Shown one piece after another: positions 1 to 6,740 of a stretch of 32,930 bases of DNA. A program made the translations under genes and the position numbers. Positions within the stretch are counted from its first letter, which is position 1; every line of letters starts with the position of its first letter. The notes below the pieces were generated by a model. The model was given only the letters and a program-made list of their open reading frames with translations. It made no database searches and was not told the origin of the DNA. This DNA is from an uncultured Atopobium sp. (GTDB lineage Bacteria > Actinomycetota > Coriobacteriia > Coriobacteriales > Atopobiaceae). Where the stretch lies: assembly GCA_938028565.1 (NCBI GenBank), contig CALIZS010000003.1:1-32930 (forward strand). The letters run 5' to 3'.

Positions 1-111
1 AATATAATGAATGCAATCCATCTGGCAAATAAAGAATGCAATAAAGATATCGAAATGTCCGTTAATAATATAATTCAGGCAGTTAAGATATTAAATAGAG
101 AGGATCTTTAA
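1..111 (+). CDS. C-terminal end of an unrecognised protein (partial)
   Basis: Frame 1 is open from the left edge to a TAA at 109-111 and gives 36 residues ending in N-R-E-D-L. The segment is helical-looking and AT-rich like the two genes that follow. The next gene's ATG begins on the base after this stop, so the two are almost certainly translationally coupled and in one operon. No domain can be named from so short a tail. Because it precedes two TIR genes, it may be a third component of the same module, but that is inference from position only. Confidence 0.6.
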   Translation, partial: NIMNAIHLANKECNKDIEMSVNNIIQAVKILNREDL

Positions 112-612
112 ATGGTGAAAAGACAGGTGTTTTTTAGCTTTCATTATGACAATGATAACTGGAGAGCAGGACTGGTTCGTAACATGGGAGAAGTGGACTA
201 TAGTTCTACTTTTTCTGATAATGATTGGGAAGAAGTAAAAGAAAAAACTGAAAGCAAAATTAAAGAATGGATTGATGAACAATTACAAAAACGGTCATGT
301 TTAGTTGTTTTAATTGGTGAGAAAACTGCAAACAGAAAGTGGATAAATTATGAAATAACAAAAGCATATAGCTTAGATAAAGGTATTGTGGGAATTTATA
401 TTCACAAGCTGCAGAATTCATCCGGAATGCAAGATGAGAAAGGTAAGAATCCGTTTGATTACTTATCAATAGGTGATAAAAAATTATCAAGATATGTTAA
501 ATGCTTTGACTCAACTTATTCATCAAGTAAATATGTTTATAGCGATATTAAAGATAATATTGAAGCGTTAATCGAGTATGGAATAGAACATAAACCATCA
601 ACTTGGCTATAA
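112..612 (+). CDS. ThsB-like TIR-domain protein (MTH538/DUF1863 type)
   Basis: A 166-aa single-domain protein. It opens with K-R-Q-V-F-F-S-F-H-Y followed by a basic R-x-x-x-L-V-R-N segment (residues 4-24), the N-terminal signature of MTH538-type TIR-like proteins such as Thoeris ThsB. The strand L-V-V-L-I-G-E (64-70) leads to K-W-I-N-Y-E, whose glutamate (E81) sits where TIR NADases or cyclases carry their catalytic Glu. In Thoeris, such proteins sense phage and make an NAD-derived signal that activates a separate effector. No ThsA effector (SIR2-SLOG or Macro-TM) is visible here, though one could lie left of the window. The ATG at 112 directly follows the upstream stop, with GAGAGGATC as ribosome-binding site inside the upstream gene. 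Base composition is much more AT-rich than the operon at 2296-12445, indicating separate acquisition. The family call is firm; the specific role is inferred. Confidence 0.8.
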   Translation: MVKRQVFFSFHYDNDNWRAGLVRNMGEVDYSSTFSDNDWEEVKEKTESKIKEWIDEQLQKRSCLVVLIGEKTANRKWINYEITKAYSLDKGIVGIYIHKLQNSSGMQDEKGKNPFDYLSIGDKKLSRYVKCFDSTYSSSKYVYSDIKDNIEALIEYGIEHKPSTWL

Positions 613-642
613 TTCTAGTAGGAAGTATAGGAGAGATAGTTT

Positions 643-1497
643 ATGAATGGAATTGATAGAGTTACTTTGTATCGGAGTGTGCAAAGTATGTTGAATAAAG
701 ACAATAATCAATTACAAAATTTTATTTCTGAACAATTTGAAGAATCTTTTAGGCTTACCCTTTATCGACTTCTACAATTAAATATTACTATACTTATTGG
801 AATTGAAGATAAATTTTTAATCAATTCAAAAAATATTGAAATTGATCAATTGGATTTAAAAGAACTTTATATTAGTAATTTAAATATATTTAATACAGAA
901 TACGATTTTGATGATGAAAAAAATCTTAAAAAGCTAGAAAGTTTTAAAGATGTTATCGATAAATCAAAAGATAATTATTATGCATTTAATTCATTAATAA
1001 ACCTATTAAGCGATATAAATAACTCAATCATAAATCAATTCAAGGTAGATGGTAACATTCCTAACGGCAACCGGGGAATGTCTTCTTCTTCTGATTTAAA
1101 TAAAGTATTTTTATCTCACGCCTATGACGACAAGTTATATACACTGTCTCTGTTTATTTTTATGTTAAAAAATCATATATTTTTATATGTTGATTGGATT
1201 TTTTCTCCAAATTTTAAAAATGGAGTGGATATAAAAAGTAATTTGTCAAAGCATCTTTCAGAGTCAAAACAATTGCTATTTTTGAGAACCGTTAATAGTG
1301 AGTTTTCTATTCGTGGTAGTGGAAATATACGTGGATGGTGTTCCTGGGAATTAGGCACTTTCTATACATTGAATAAAATGCAAAGCGATGATAAGTATTA
1401 TATTGAGCTTTACAAGGGAAAAAATAATCAACAAAAAAATAAGCAATTAGATGGAATCAAGCCGTTAAAGGCTATTAATAATGGAAAATTAGCATAA
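643..1497 (+). CDS. protein with N-terminal helical region and C-terminal TIR domain
   Basis: A 284-aa protein. Residues 1-145 are helical and rich in Asn, Asp and Lys, with no recognised family. From residue 152 a TIR-type fold is visible: N-K-V-F-L-S-H-A-Y-D-D (first strand), Y-V-D-W (182-185), a strand L-L-F-L-R-T near 211, and W-C-S-W-E-L-G (232-238), where E236 matches the TIR catalytic glutamate position. The start ATG has a good Shine-Dalgarno (TAGGAGAG, about 8 nt away), and the gene lies 30 nt after the first TIR gene in the same operon. A pair of different TIR proteins could be sensor and effector, or two parallel sensors for one effector. I do not recognise the N-terminal half and cannot assign it to a named Thoeris or CBASS subtype. 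No membrane segment is evident. Confidence 0.7.
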   Translation: MNGIDRVTLYRSVQSMLNKDNNQLQNFISEQFEESFRLTLYRLLQLNITILIGIEDKFLINSKNIEIDQLDLKELYISNLNIFNTEYDFDDEKNLKKLESFKDVIDKSKDNYYAFNSLINLLSDINNSIINQFKVDGNIPNGNRGMSSSSDLNKVFLSHAYDDKLYTLSLFIFMLKNHIFLYVDWIFSPNFKNGVDIKSNLSKHLSESKQLLFLRTVNSEFSIRGSGNIRGWCSWELGTFYTLNKMQSDDKYYIELYKGKNNQQKNKQLDGIKPLKAINNGKLA

Positions 1498-1780
1498 AAG
1501 TTTAAATATAAGTTTTCAAAAATTTTAACGTGAATTTAGAAACAACAGCATTACTTCTAATACTGTTTTGACACAAAAGTTAGTCATGCCCTAAATGTTG
1601 GTATCAGGCCACCTTTAGAATCTTCTAGCATTCTAGCGTATTCTCTTACGCCACGGGTATAAGGACTTCCCGGATGAGCAGTCGTACTTTTTCTACAGCT
1701 TCAGGAGAAACTGGTCTGTGGGTTATCGTCTATATCTTACCATCTGCCTTTGTCCTGTACATCCATAAAACGCTTTTGTG
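1498..1780. other. intergenic stretch with no gene seen
   Basis: AT-rich DNA after the TIR pair. No ORF with a credible start or a recognisable family was found on either strand. The part nearest 1780 continues the decayed transposon DNA to its right, with stop codons in all minus-strand frames. No clear intrinsic terminator for the TIR genes was found. Confidence 0.4.
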
Positions 1781-2040
1781 CTATTTATTGTTCATGTCTA
1801 CGTAGATTGCTCCTATAAGTCCTCTATGGTCGTCAGAGATGTACAGGAGACACTTGTGATACCACAGCGTCTCAGATCAAGGAGAAACTCACGCCAAGAT
1901 GTTCTTGACTCAGTGTCTACACAGTCAACGCCTCCGAATTTACGTGAGCCATCCAGACACAGCACAATAGCGGGAATGTCAGCCTGTGAGCGCACATGAT
2001 TGCTTACGCGACATTTAAGATAGTTACATCGAGCGCTCAA
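1781..2040 (-). mobile_element. IS256-family transposase remnant, frameshifted
   Basis: The minus-strand reading from 2040 gives a segment resembling the core of IS256 (mutator) transposases: Y-L-K-C-R at the catalytic-domain start, then G-V-D-C-V-D-T-E followed by S-W-R-E-F-L-L-D-L-R-R-C-G-I. The family pattern is roughly G-V-D-x-x-x-x-E-x-x-x-S-W-x-x-F-L-x-x-L-x-x-R-G-L. The frame then stops, and the next conserved block, S-D-D-H-R-G-L-I-G-A-I (family S-D-x-H-x-G-L-x-x-A-I), continues in another frame down to a stop at 1781-1783. Both ends of the transposase are missing, so the element cannot transpose by itself. It touches the broken end of the DUF6414 gene at 2037 and probably marks the insertion or deletion that truncated it. 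I could not define terminal inverted repeats. Confidence 0.7.
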
Positions 2041-2225
2041 CTCTCCAAATGCATTAAGCCTGAGAGCCTGGCACTGATACTCGCTCCAACCGCGCCCTCG
2101 ACTCCCTTGGCTTTGCTGTCGCTCGCCATTGCTTCCATGTTGACGTTGCCGCCACTTCTTATCTGGCAGTAATCCGTCGCCGACCCTTCATCGAAGTAGA
2201 CAATTTTAACGATATCGCCAAGCAT
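2037..2225 (-). pseudogene. truncated DUF6414-family gene, N-terminal fragment
   Basis: ATG at 2225 opens a 62-residue reading frame beginning M-L-G-D-I-V-K-I-V-Y-F-D-E-G and then A-T-D-Y-C-Q-I-R-S-G-G-N. This matches my memory of the N terminus of DUF6414 proteins (short strand, then F-D-E, then a D-Y-x-Q-I-x-x-G-G motif). Family members are several times longer. Here the frame ends at 2037-2039, exactly where transposase-like sequence begins, so it is a broken gene. It lies 70 nt downstream of the SNF2-like helicase on the same strand and may have been the last gene of that operon. DUF6414 function is not established. The family call is from memory of the motif, and the fragment is short. 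Confidence 0.55.
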
Positions 2226-2295
2226 TAATTCACCCAATCCGATTTTGCCCAGCACACTGTTGTAAACGATCAGCGTCTTGCGTGTCAACTTGCTT

Positions 2296-4239
2296 TTAGT
2301 ATTCCAGGTTCCTAGCATCTTCTCCCAGAAGGCGATTGAAGATGATGCGCAGGTCCTCGTCATCGAGGTAGCCACCCTCGAGGCAGCCGCGGTCGATTGC
2401 ATTGAGCATCGTCTGCTCCTTCTCCTTCAGGCGGTCGTAGATTACAGCATCGAGGGATAGTTCTCTGCCGTTGAGCATGAATTTCTCACGCATGAAGTAG
2501 TAACGTGTCTTCTGGTCATCAGATAAGCCCAGGCGGTGTATGCGGTCTTTAGATTGTAGTAGGTGCACTAGGTTGTAGCTGTACTCAAAATATACCGCGT
2601 CGTGGCACACACTGTGCAGGGAGACCGACTCGGCGAGTGTCTGCGGGTTGGTTACGAGCACCTTGAAGCGTCCCGCACGGAAGTCGTCCAGAATCTCGCG
2701 TCGCTCTTCCTGAGGAGTGGCGCCGTAGATTGCCTTGGCGGAAATACCCATGGCGGCGAGGTCGCGACGGAGGTTGTTGATGCTGCGGACGAAAATACAC
2801 CATACGATGACGGGGCGACCTTCGGCGACGATGCGCTCCACCAGCCGCTCGCACACCATGAGCTTCGAGCTCGGGCGACTTTGCTCGATCGCCTCGTAGA
2901 ACGTCTGCGAAAAGTCGACGTAGTCGATGTCTGAGTAGTTGTCGCCGACCTGGTCGAGCACATACTCGAGATCGCCTGGGTCCACGGCAGAGCAGAGCAT
3001 CTCGGGATCGCTCTCAAGCTGCAGGGTGCGTATAATCCTTGCGAGCGCGTTGGGACAAGATGCGTACAGTACACGCAGCAACGTGTTCTCGTCAGGTGTT
3101 GCCTCGACCTCTACGATCTCGTCGGGTTCCGGGTGTGGCACGCCGAGCTCGTCTTTGTTCGTTCGACAGAAGAAGGGCGCCAAGCTGTCGTTGAGGCTTA
3201 TCTGGAGGTCTGCATCGGGCGAGCGGAGCTCGCCCGGCTCGTAGCCGAAGAACGTATCGTAATCATCGGGGTACAAGATGTGCAGCAGGTTGTAGATGTC
3301 CTGGTAAGTGTTCGGGATAGGCGTTCCCGTAAGGGCGATCACGAACTTAGCGCCGTCGGCTACCTCGAGCGCGGCTTCCGCTCGCCTGCCGCTGATGGCC
3401 TTCACCCGGTGCACCTCGTCGAACACTAGCAGGGTCTGGTCGGGGATGATGGAATGCAGCTCCTGCACGTAGCCCGAAAGCGACTCGTAGTTGAACGTGA
3501 ATAGGTTGCATGCGCCGCTATCGAGTGATAGCGCGTTGCGCCTGCGCTCGGTCGACATTGCCGCTATGGCGGGGTCCCCCAGCGAGAAGCAACGCAGCGG
3601 CAGCTTCTCGCCGAAGGTGGCGACCCATTCCTTTTCCCAAGACTCGAAGCCGTTCTTGGGGCAAACCACCACGATGCGCCGCGCGAGTCCTAGGTGGCGC
3701 AGATAGGCGAACACGCCGAGTACCGTCGCGGTCTTGCCGGCACCGGGTACCGAGAAGTCCGCTGCGCGCCCAACTGTTGCCATGAAGAAGGCGTCGAGCA
3801 TCTGCCTGTCGCGCAGGGAGCGCACCATCGAGGCGTTCACCACGTCACGGAATTCCCGGAAGCGCGGTCCTAGCTTGGGGTCGTCGGCGATGCATTCGAC
3901 GGTCTGCGCCTTGATGGCTAATCCCACCTCGGAACGCTCGTGGATGTAAGTCTCACCAGCATTCACGAAGGCGTCGAAACTCTGGTCCACCGCGACCTCG
4001 ACGCCGTGGCTGTCGGCCTCCATGATTGCCTCGAGCATCTTCTGACACTCGCGCAGGCCCATGCCGCCATCGAGCAGGATACGGTCACGGTCGGTGCCGT
4101 CGACGGCGCTTGCTGGATAGTATAACCAGGCGCGCCATGCGGTCGAGGCCATAAACACGTCAACGTCCTGTCCCTCGATGCGCAGGTACATGCCTGGCCG
4201 TGCCTCGTCGTAGCAGACGACGACCCTAGGCGCGCTCAT
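2296..4239 (-). CDS. SNF2-like DEAD/DEAH helicase, defence-operon component
   Basis: A 647-aa superfamily 2 ATPase. Visible motifs are Walker A S-V-P-G-A-G-K-T (about 163-170), a strand V-V-V-C-P-K, the Walker B box D-E-V-H (about 274-277), T-G-T-P (304-307), and in the second RecA lobe Q-S-K-D-R-I-H-R-L-G (562-571), the SNF2/Rad54-type motif VI. This predicts an ATP-driven DNA translocase rather than a strand-separating helicase. The first 140 residues form an uncharacterised N-terminal domain, and no nuclease motif is evident. I chose the ATG at 4239, preceded by GGTGAG, over an in-frame GTG at 4248. Either start overlaps the ParB-like gene, so the two are translationally coupled. It is the last intact gene of the operon. 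The ATPase class is firm; its role in defence is inferred from context. Confidence 0.85.
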   Translation of the reverse strand: MSAPRVVVCYDEARPGMYLRIEGQDVDVFMASTAWRAWLYYPASAVDGTDRDRILLDGGMGLRECQKMLEAIMEADSHGVEVAVDQSFDAFVNAGETYIHERSEVGLAIKAQTVECIADDPKLGPRFREFRDVVNASMVRSLRDRQMLDAFFMATVGRAADFSVPGAGKTATVLGVFAYLRHLGLARRIVVVCPKNGFESWEKEWVATFGEKLPLRCFSLGDPAIAAMSTERRRNALSLDSGACNLFTFNYESLSGYVQELHSIIPDQTLLVFDEVHRVKAISGRRAEAALEVADGAKFVIALTGTPIPNTYQDIYNLLHILYPDDYDTFFGYEPGELRSPDADLQISLNDSLAPFFCRTNKDELGVPHPEPDEIVEVEATPDENTLLRVLYASCPNALARIIRTLQLESDPEMLCSAVDPGDLEYVLDQVGDNYSDIDYVDFSQTFYEAIEQSRPSSKLMVCERLVERIVAEGRPVIVWCIFVRSINNLRRDLAAMGISAKAIYGATPQEERREILDDFRAGRFKVLVTNPQTLAESVSLHSVCHDAVYFEYSYNLVHLLQSKDRIHRLGLSDDQKTRYYFMREKFMLNGRELSLDAVIYDRLKEKEQTMLNAIDRGCLEGGYLDDEDLRIIFNRLLGEDARNLEY

Positions 4240-5437
4240 CGATCTCACCGATCAGCTCTTCCACCTTGTCGGCGACGGCTACGAGGTTACGGCGCACCTT
4301 CTCGAGCTCATCGGGTCCCAACACGTCGAGCATCTCGGGAAGAATCTTCTCAAGCTCGGAGAGACAGTCGGCGGATTTCTTGGCGGGCGTATCCATGAGC
4401 TTGACGCGGCGCACGGTCTCCCTTGCGCGGTCGCCTGCGCGCTGGAAGCTATTAACGAGATTGGCATCCGAACGCAGCTCGCTCACCTTCTCGCGGGTGA
4501 GGGCGTCGGGACCCATCTTCTCAAGGAGCTCGGACATGGCCTGCTGCTCGACGGCCTTGAAGTCGGCCTCCGCGTCCGTGCCCGCCACGCTTCCAAAGTC
4601 TCTGACGTATCGGGTGATGTCGCCCTCGGGCTGCACCACCATGTTGGCGAACATGAGTCGCTTGACGAGCTGCTTGTCGCGTCTGCTGTCGTACTTTTTC
4701 AGCACGCGGTCAAATTCTCCCAAGGGACCGTCGACCTTGAGGGTGCGAGCGAGGTGGTATTGCTCGGGAGCCTGACAGAATTCGAGGAACTCCTCCATGT
4801 ACTGGGCGCGGTTGACGAGCTTTTTGACCTCGGCCTCCTTCATGCCCGTCGCGTTTCCGTACTCCGCGGGAGTGATGAGGTGGTTCTTCACTACGTCGCG
4901 GTATACGCCGACGAGGCGGTCGACGGGGTCGTACGTCACCTTCTCCTCTTCGCCAATCTGGATGGCGAGCTCAAGCAGCTTGATGCGCTTGGGGTCGCTG
5001 CCTGTGGCGTCGTCGAGGATGGCGGCCTCGAACCAGCCCGCCTCGCTGTTCTTCCGCGCAAGGCGGCGGACGCAGGTCAGGCGTCGGTTGCCGTCGATGA
5101 CACGCCCGTCGTTGAGCACGATGCCCGGCCTGAGCTGGCCCTGAAGGGCGATACTCTTCTCGGTTTTCCTGAGCGCGCCGGGGTTGCTCTCGACGATGAA
5201 GTCCTCGATGACGTCGTTGTACTCGTCGAGGCCGAGGGCGAGCAGGTCCGCGCCTTGCGCAGAGTTGTATTCGCTCACCCAAGTGGCGATCCGGTCGTTC
5301 TGATCGTTGTAGAACAGAAGGTCACACTTGATGCGGTAGATGTCGAAGTCGCGCGTCACGTTGTCGATGGAGTGCTTCTCCTTGCGCCCCGTCGGTAAGA
5401 CATTGCCGGTTGCGATCCCTTCCTCAAGCAAGCTCAT
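4226..5437 (-). CDS. ParB/Srx-fold protein
   Basis: A 403-aa protein. Near residues 87-125 it reads L-R-P-G-I-V-L-N-D-G-R-V-I-D-G-N-R-R-L, the ParB/sulfiredoxin-fold signature (D-G-N-R-R in place of the G-E-R-R box of partition ParB). After it come helical segments, with A-E-Y-G-N-A-T-G-M-K-E-A-E-V-K-K (about 195-210) fitting the helix-turn-helix of ParB-like proteins. The C-terminal 100 residues are helical and charged. ParB-fold proteins bind nucleotides and DNA, and some in defence loci act as NTPases or nucleases. There is no parA or origin nearby, so replicon partition is unlikely. The start ATG has an excellent site (AAGGAGGTACGAA). The gene overlaps the upstream one by 14 nt and the downstream helicase by a similar length. 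Confidence 0.75.
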   Translation of the reverse strand: MSLLEEGIATGNVLPTGRKEKHSIDNVTRDFDIYRIKCDLLFYNDQNDRIATWVSEYNSAQGADLLALGLDEYNDVIEDFIVESNPGALRKTEKSIALQGQLRPGIVLNDGRVIDGNRRLTCVRRLARKNSEAGWFEAAILDDATGSDPKRIKLLELAIQIGEEEKVTYDPVDRLVGVYRDVVKNHLITPAEYGNATGMKEAEVKKLVNRAQYMEEFLEFCQAPEQYHLARTLKVDGPLGEFDRVLKKYDSRRDKQLVKRLMFANMVVQPEGDITRYVRDFGSVAGTDAEADFKAVEQQAMSELLEKMGPDALTREKVSELRSDANLVNSFQRAGDRARETVRRVKLMDTPAKKSADCLSELEKILPEMLDVLGPDELEKVRRNLVAVADKVEELIGEIDERA

Positions 5438-6737
5438 TTCGTACCTCCTTCTTCCATGCCTCCATGGATGAGTAGTATACGTCCCCGATGTCGTCGTAGT
5501 AGACGTCGGAGTTGTATATGGTTGTGGTCAGAAGCGTTGTTGGGCACGTGATGACCAAATCGCTTGCTAGCAGCCTTGGCAGGTCATCGCGCTCGATCCC
5601 CTCATTCTGGGAGACGATCAACTCGATGAGGTCAGTTGCGGAAAGTCGTCCCTCGCTGCCAGCTATGAACACCTTTGTTCCGGCGAGCGTGCAGCTGCGC
5701 AGGAGCCCTCCTGCGTCGAGCAGGCCCTCGTAGAAGTCGTCGGGCATGTCGAGCCCGTACAGCGGATGCGTGGCGGCGGCGCCCGCGCGCAGGCTCGCCA
5801 CGGTGAAGGGTTTGCCTTCGGGTGCGTTCGCGCTCACCGAGGAAGCGTACGACTCGATGTCGGCCATTCGCGCGCCCAGCACATCGTGCAACCGCGTGAA
5901 CAAGATGTAGCTGTCTCCCTCGTAGACAAGCACGCGATGGTCCGAAAGCAACTGGCGCAGTACGTGGCGGAAGGCGGGATGCTGCCACACGGCGTCCTCG
6001 AACCCGGCGTCGCCCTTCGCAAAGGATGGGTTTTCTACAATCAACCGCGCGAAGTGGTCTTTCGGGGCGCTCCCTTCTCGAAAGAGCAGGTCGTGGTCTT
6101 CGTAATAGCCTGCATCCTTGATGCCTCGATCAAGCGCTTCGGGCGGCTCGTCGGGGAACTCAAAGGCGAAGCGTTGGCGCACGAGACATCCATCGCAGAT
6201 GCAGCCGGCAAGCTCCCTGATGAGGAAGCCCTTGACGGTGAGCGCCTCGCGTTCGGCGTCGCTCGTCTTGGGCACATCCGCACGGGAGGCTGGGGCGTCC
6301 GTCGAGCATTCAGCGACCTCGACGCCAATCCACTCCGAGAAGCTCACGTCTGCGGGCTCGGCGAACAGGTCGAGCCATATCACGGCGATGCCAGCGCTGA
6401 AGCCGTATTCGCGCTCATATGCTTTCGCTACGACGTTCCTAGGCTCATCCGCATGGCGCTCGGCGAAAGCGCGCACCTGGCGGCGGCGGTCAACCTTGCC
6501 GAACCCGACGGAGAGATGGTCGCCCAGGATGACGCTCTCGTCTGCGTTCCAGAAGACCTGCTTTAGCTCGTTATAAAGTGCGGTGGGCGTGGTGATTCCC
6601 GTACGCCTCAGCTCACTGCGTGAGGCGCGGAAGATCAGGCGGGCACATAGCTCGGTGTCGTCGCGCCGCACGGCATCCACTGCCGCGCGTGCCGCCTCCG
6701 CACACCTGCCCTGCAGGGTGCCGTCTTTTTCCGCCAT
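5424..6737 (-). CDS. unrecognised 437-aa protein of the defence operon
   Basis: No known domain is recognised. The protein is acidic and soluble with no signal peptide or membrane segment. An early segment (about residues 45-120) is helical and could be DNA-binding: R-T-G-I-T-T-P-T-A-L-Y-N-E-L-K followed by a basic K-V-D-R-R-R-Q-V-R patch, with the look of a winged-helix region. A C-x-x-x-C-x-x-x-C-x-x-x-R arrangement does not occur; there is only C-I-C-D-G-C near residue 186. The C terminus carries a Tyr/Asp-rich stretch (Y-Y-D-D-I-G-D-V-Y-Y). It starts 3 nt after the stop of the restriction-type gene and overlaps the ParB-like gene, so it is made with both. It could be a specificity, adaptor or regulatory subunit. 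Existence as a gene is well supported by the operon overlaps. Confidence 0.7.
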   Translation of the reverse strand: MAEKDGTLQGRCAEAARAAVDAVRRDDTELCARLIFRASRSELRRTGITTPTALYNELKQVFWNADESVILGDHLSVGFGKVDRRRQVRAFAERHADEPRNVVAKAYEREYGFSAGIAVIWLDLFAEPADVSFSEWIGVEVAECSTDAPASRADVPKTSDAEREALTVKGFLIRELAGCICDGCLVRQRFAFEFPDEPPEALDRGIKDAGYYEDHDLLFREGSAPKDHFARLIVENPSFAKGDAGFEDAVWQHPAFRHVLRQLLSDHRVLVYEGDSYILFTRLHDVLGARMADIESYASSVSANAPEGKPFTVASLRAGAAATHPLYGLDMPDDFYEGLLDAGGLLRSCTLAGTKVFIAGSEGRLSATDLIELIVSQNEGIERDDLPRLLASDLVITCPTTLLTTTIYNSDVYYDDIGDVYYSSMEAWKKEVRNELA

Positions 6738-6740
6738 GTA

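Noticed and set aside
2037..2402. 121-aa reading of the DUF6414 fragment from 2402
   Set aside because: Its first part lies inside the SNF2 gene in another frame and reads as noise. The family-like sequence begins at the ATG at 2225.
4226..5437. ParB-like gene as evidence for a plasmid origin or partition locus
   Set aside because: There is no parA, centromere-like parS or replication gene nearby, and it is coupled to restriction-type genes.
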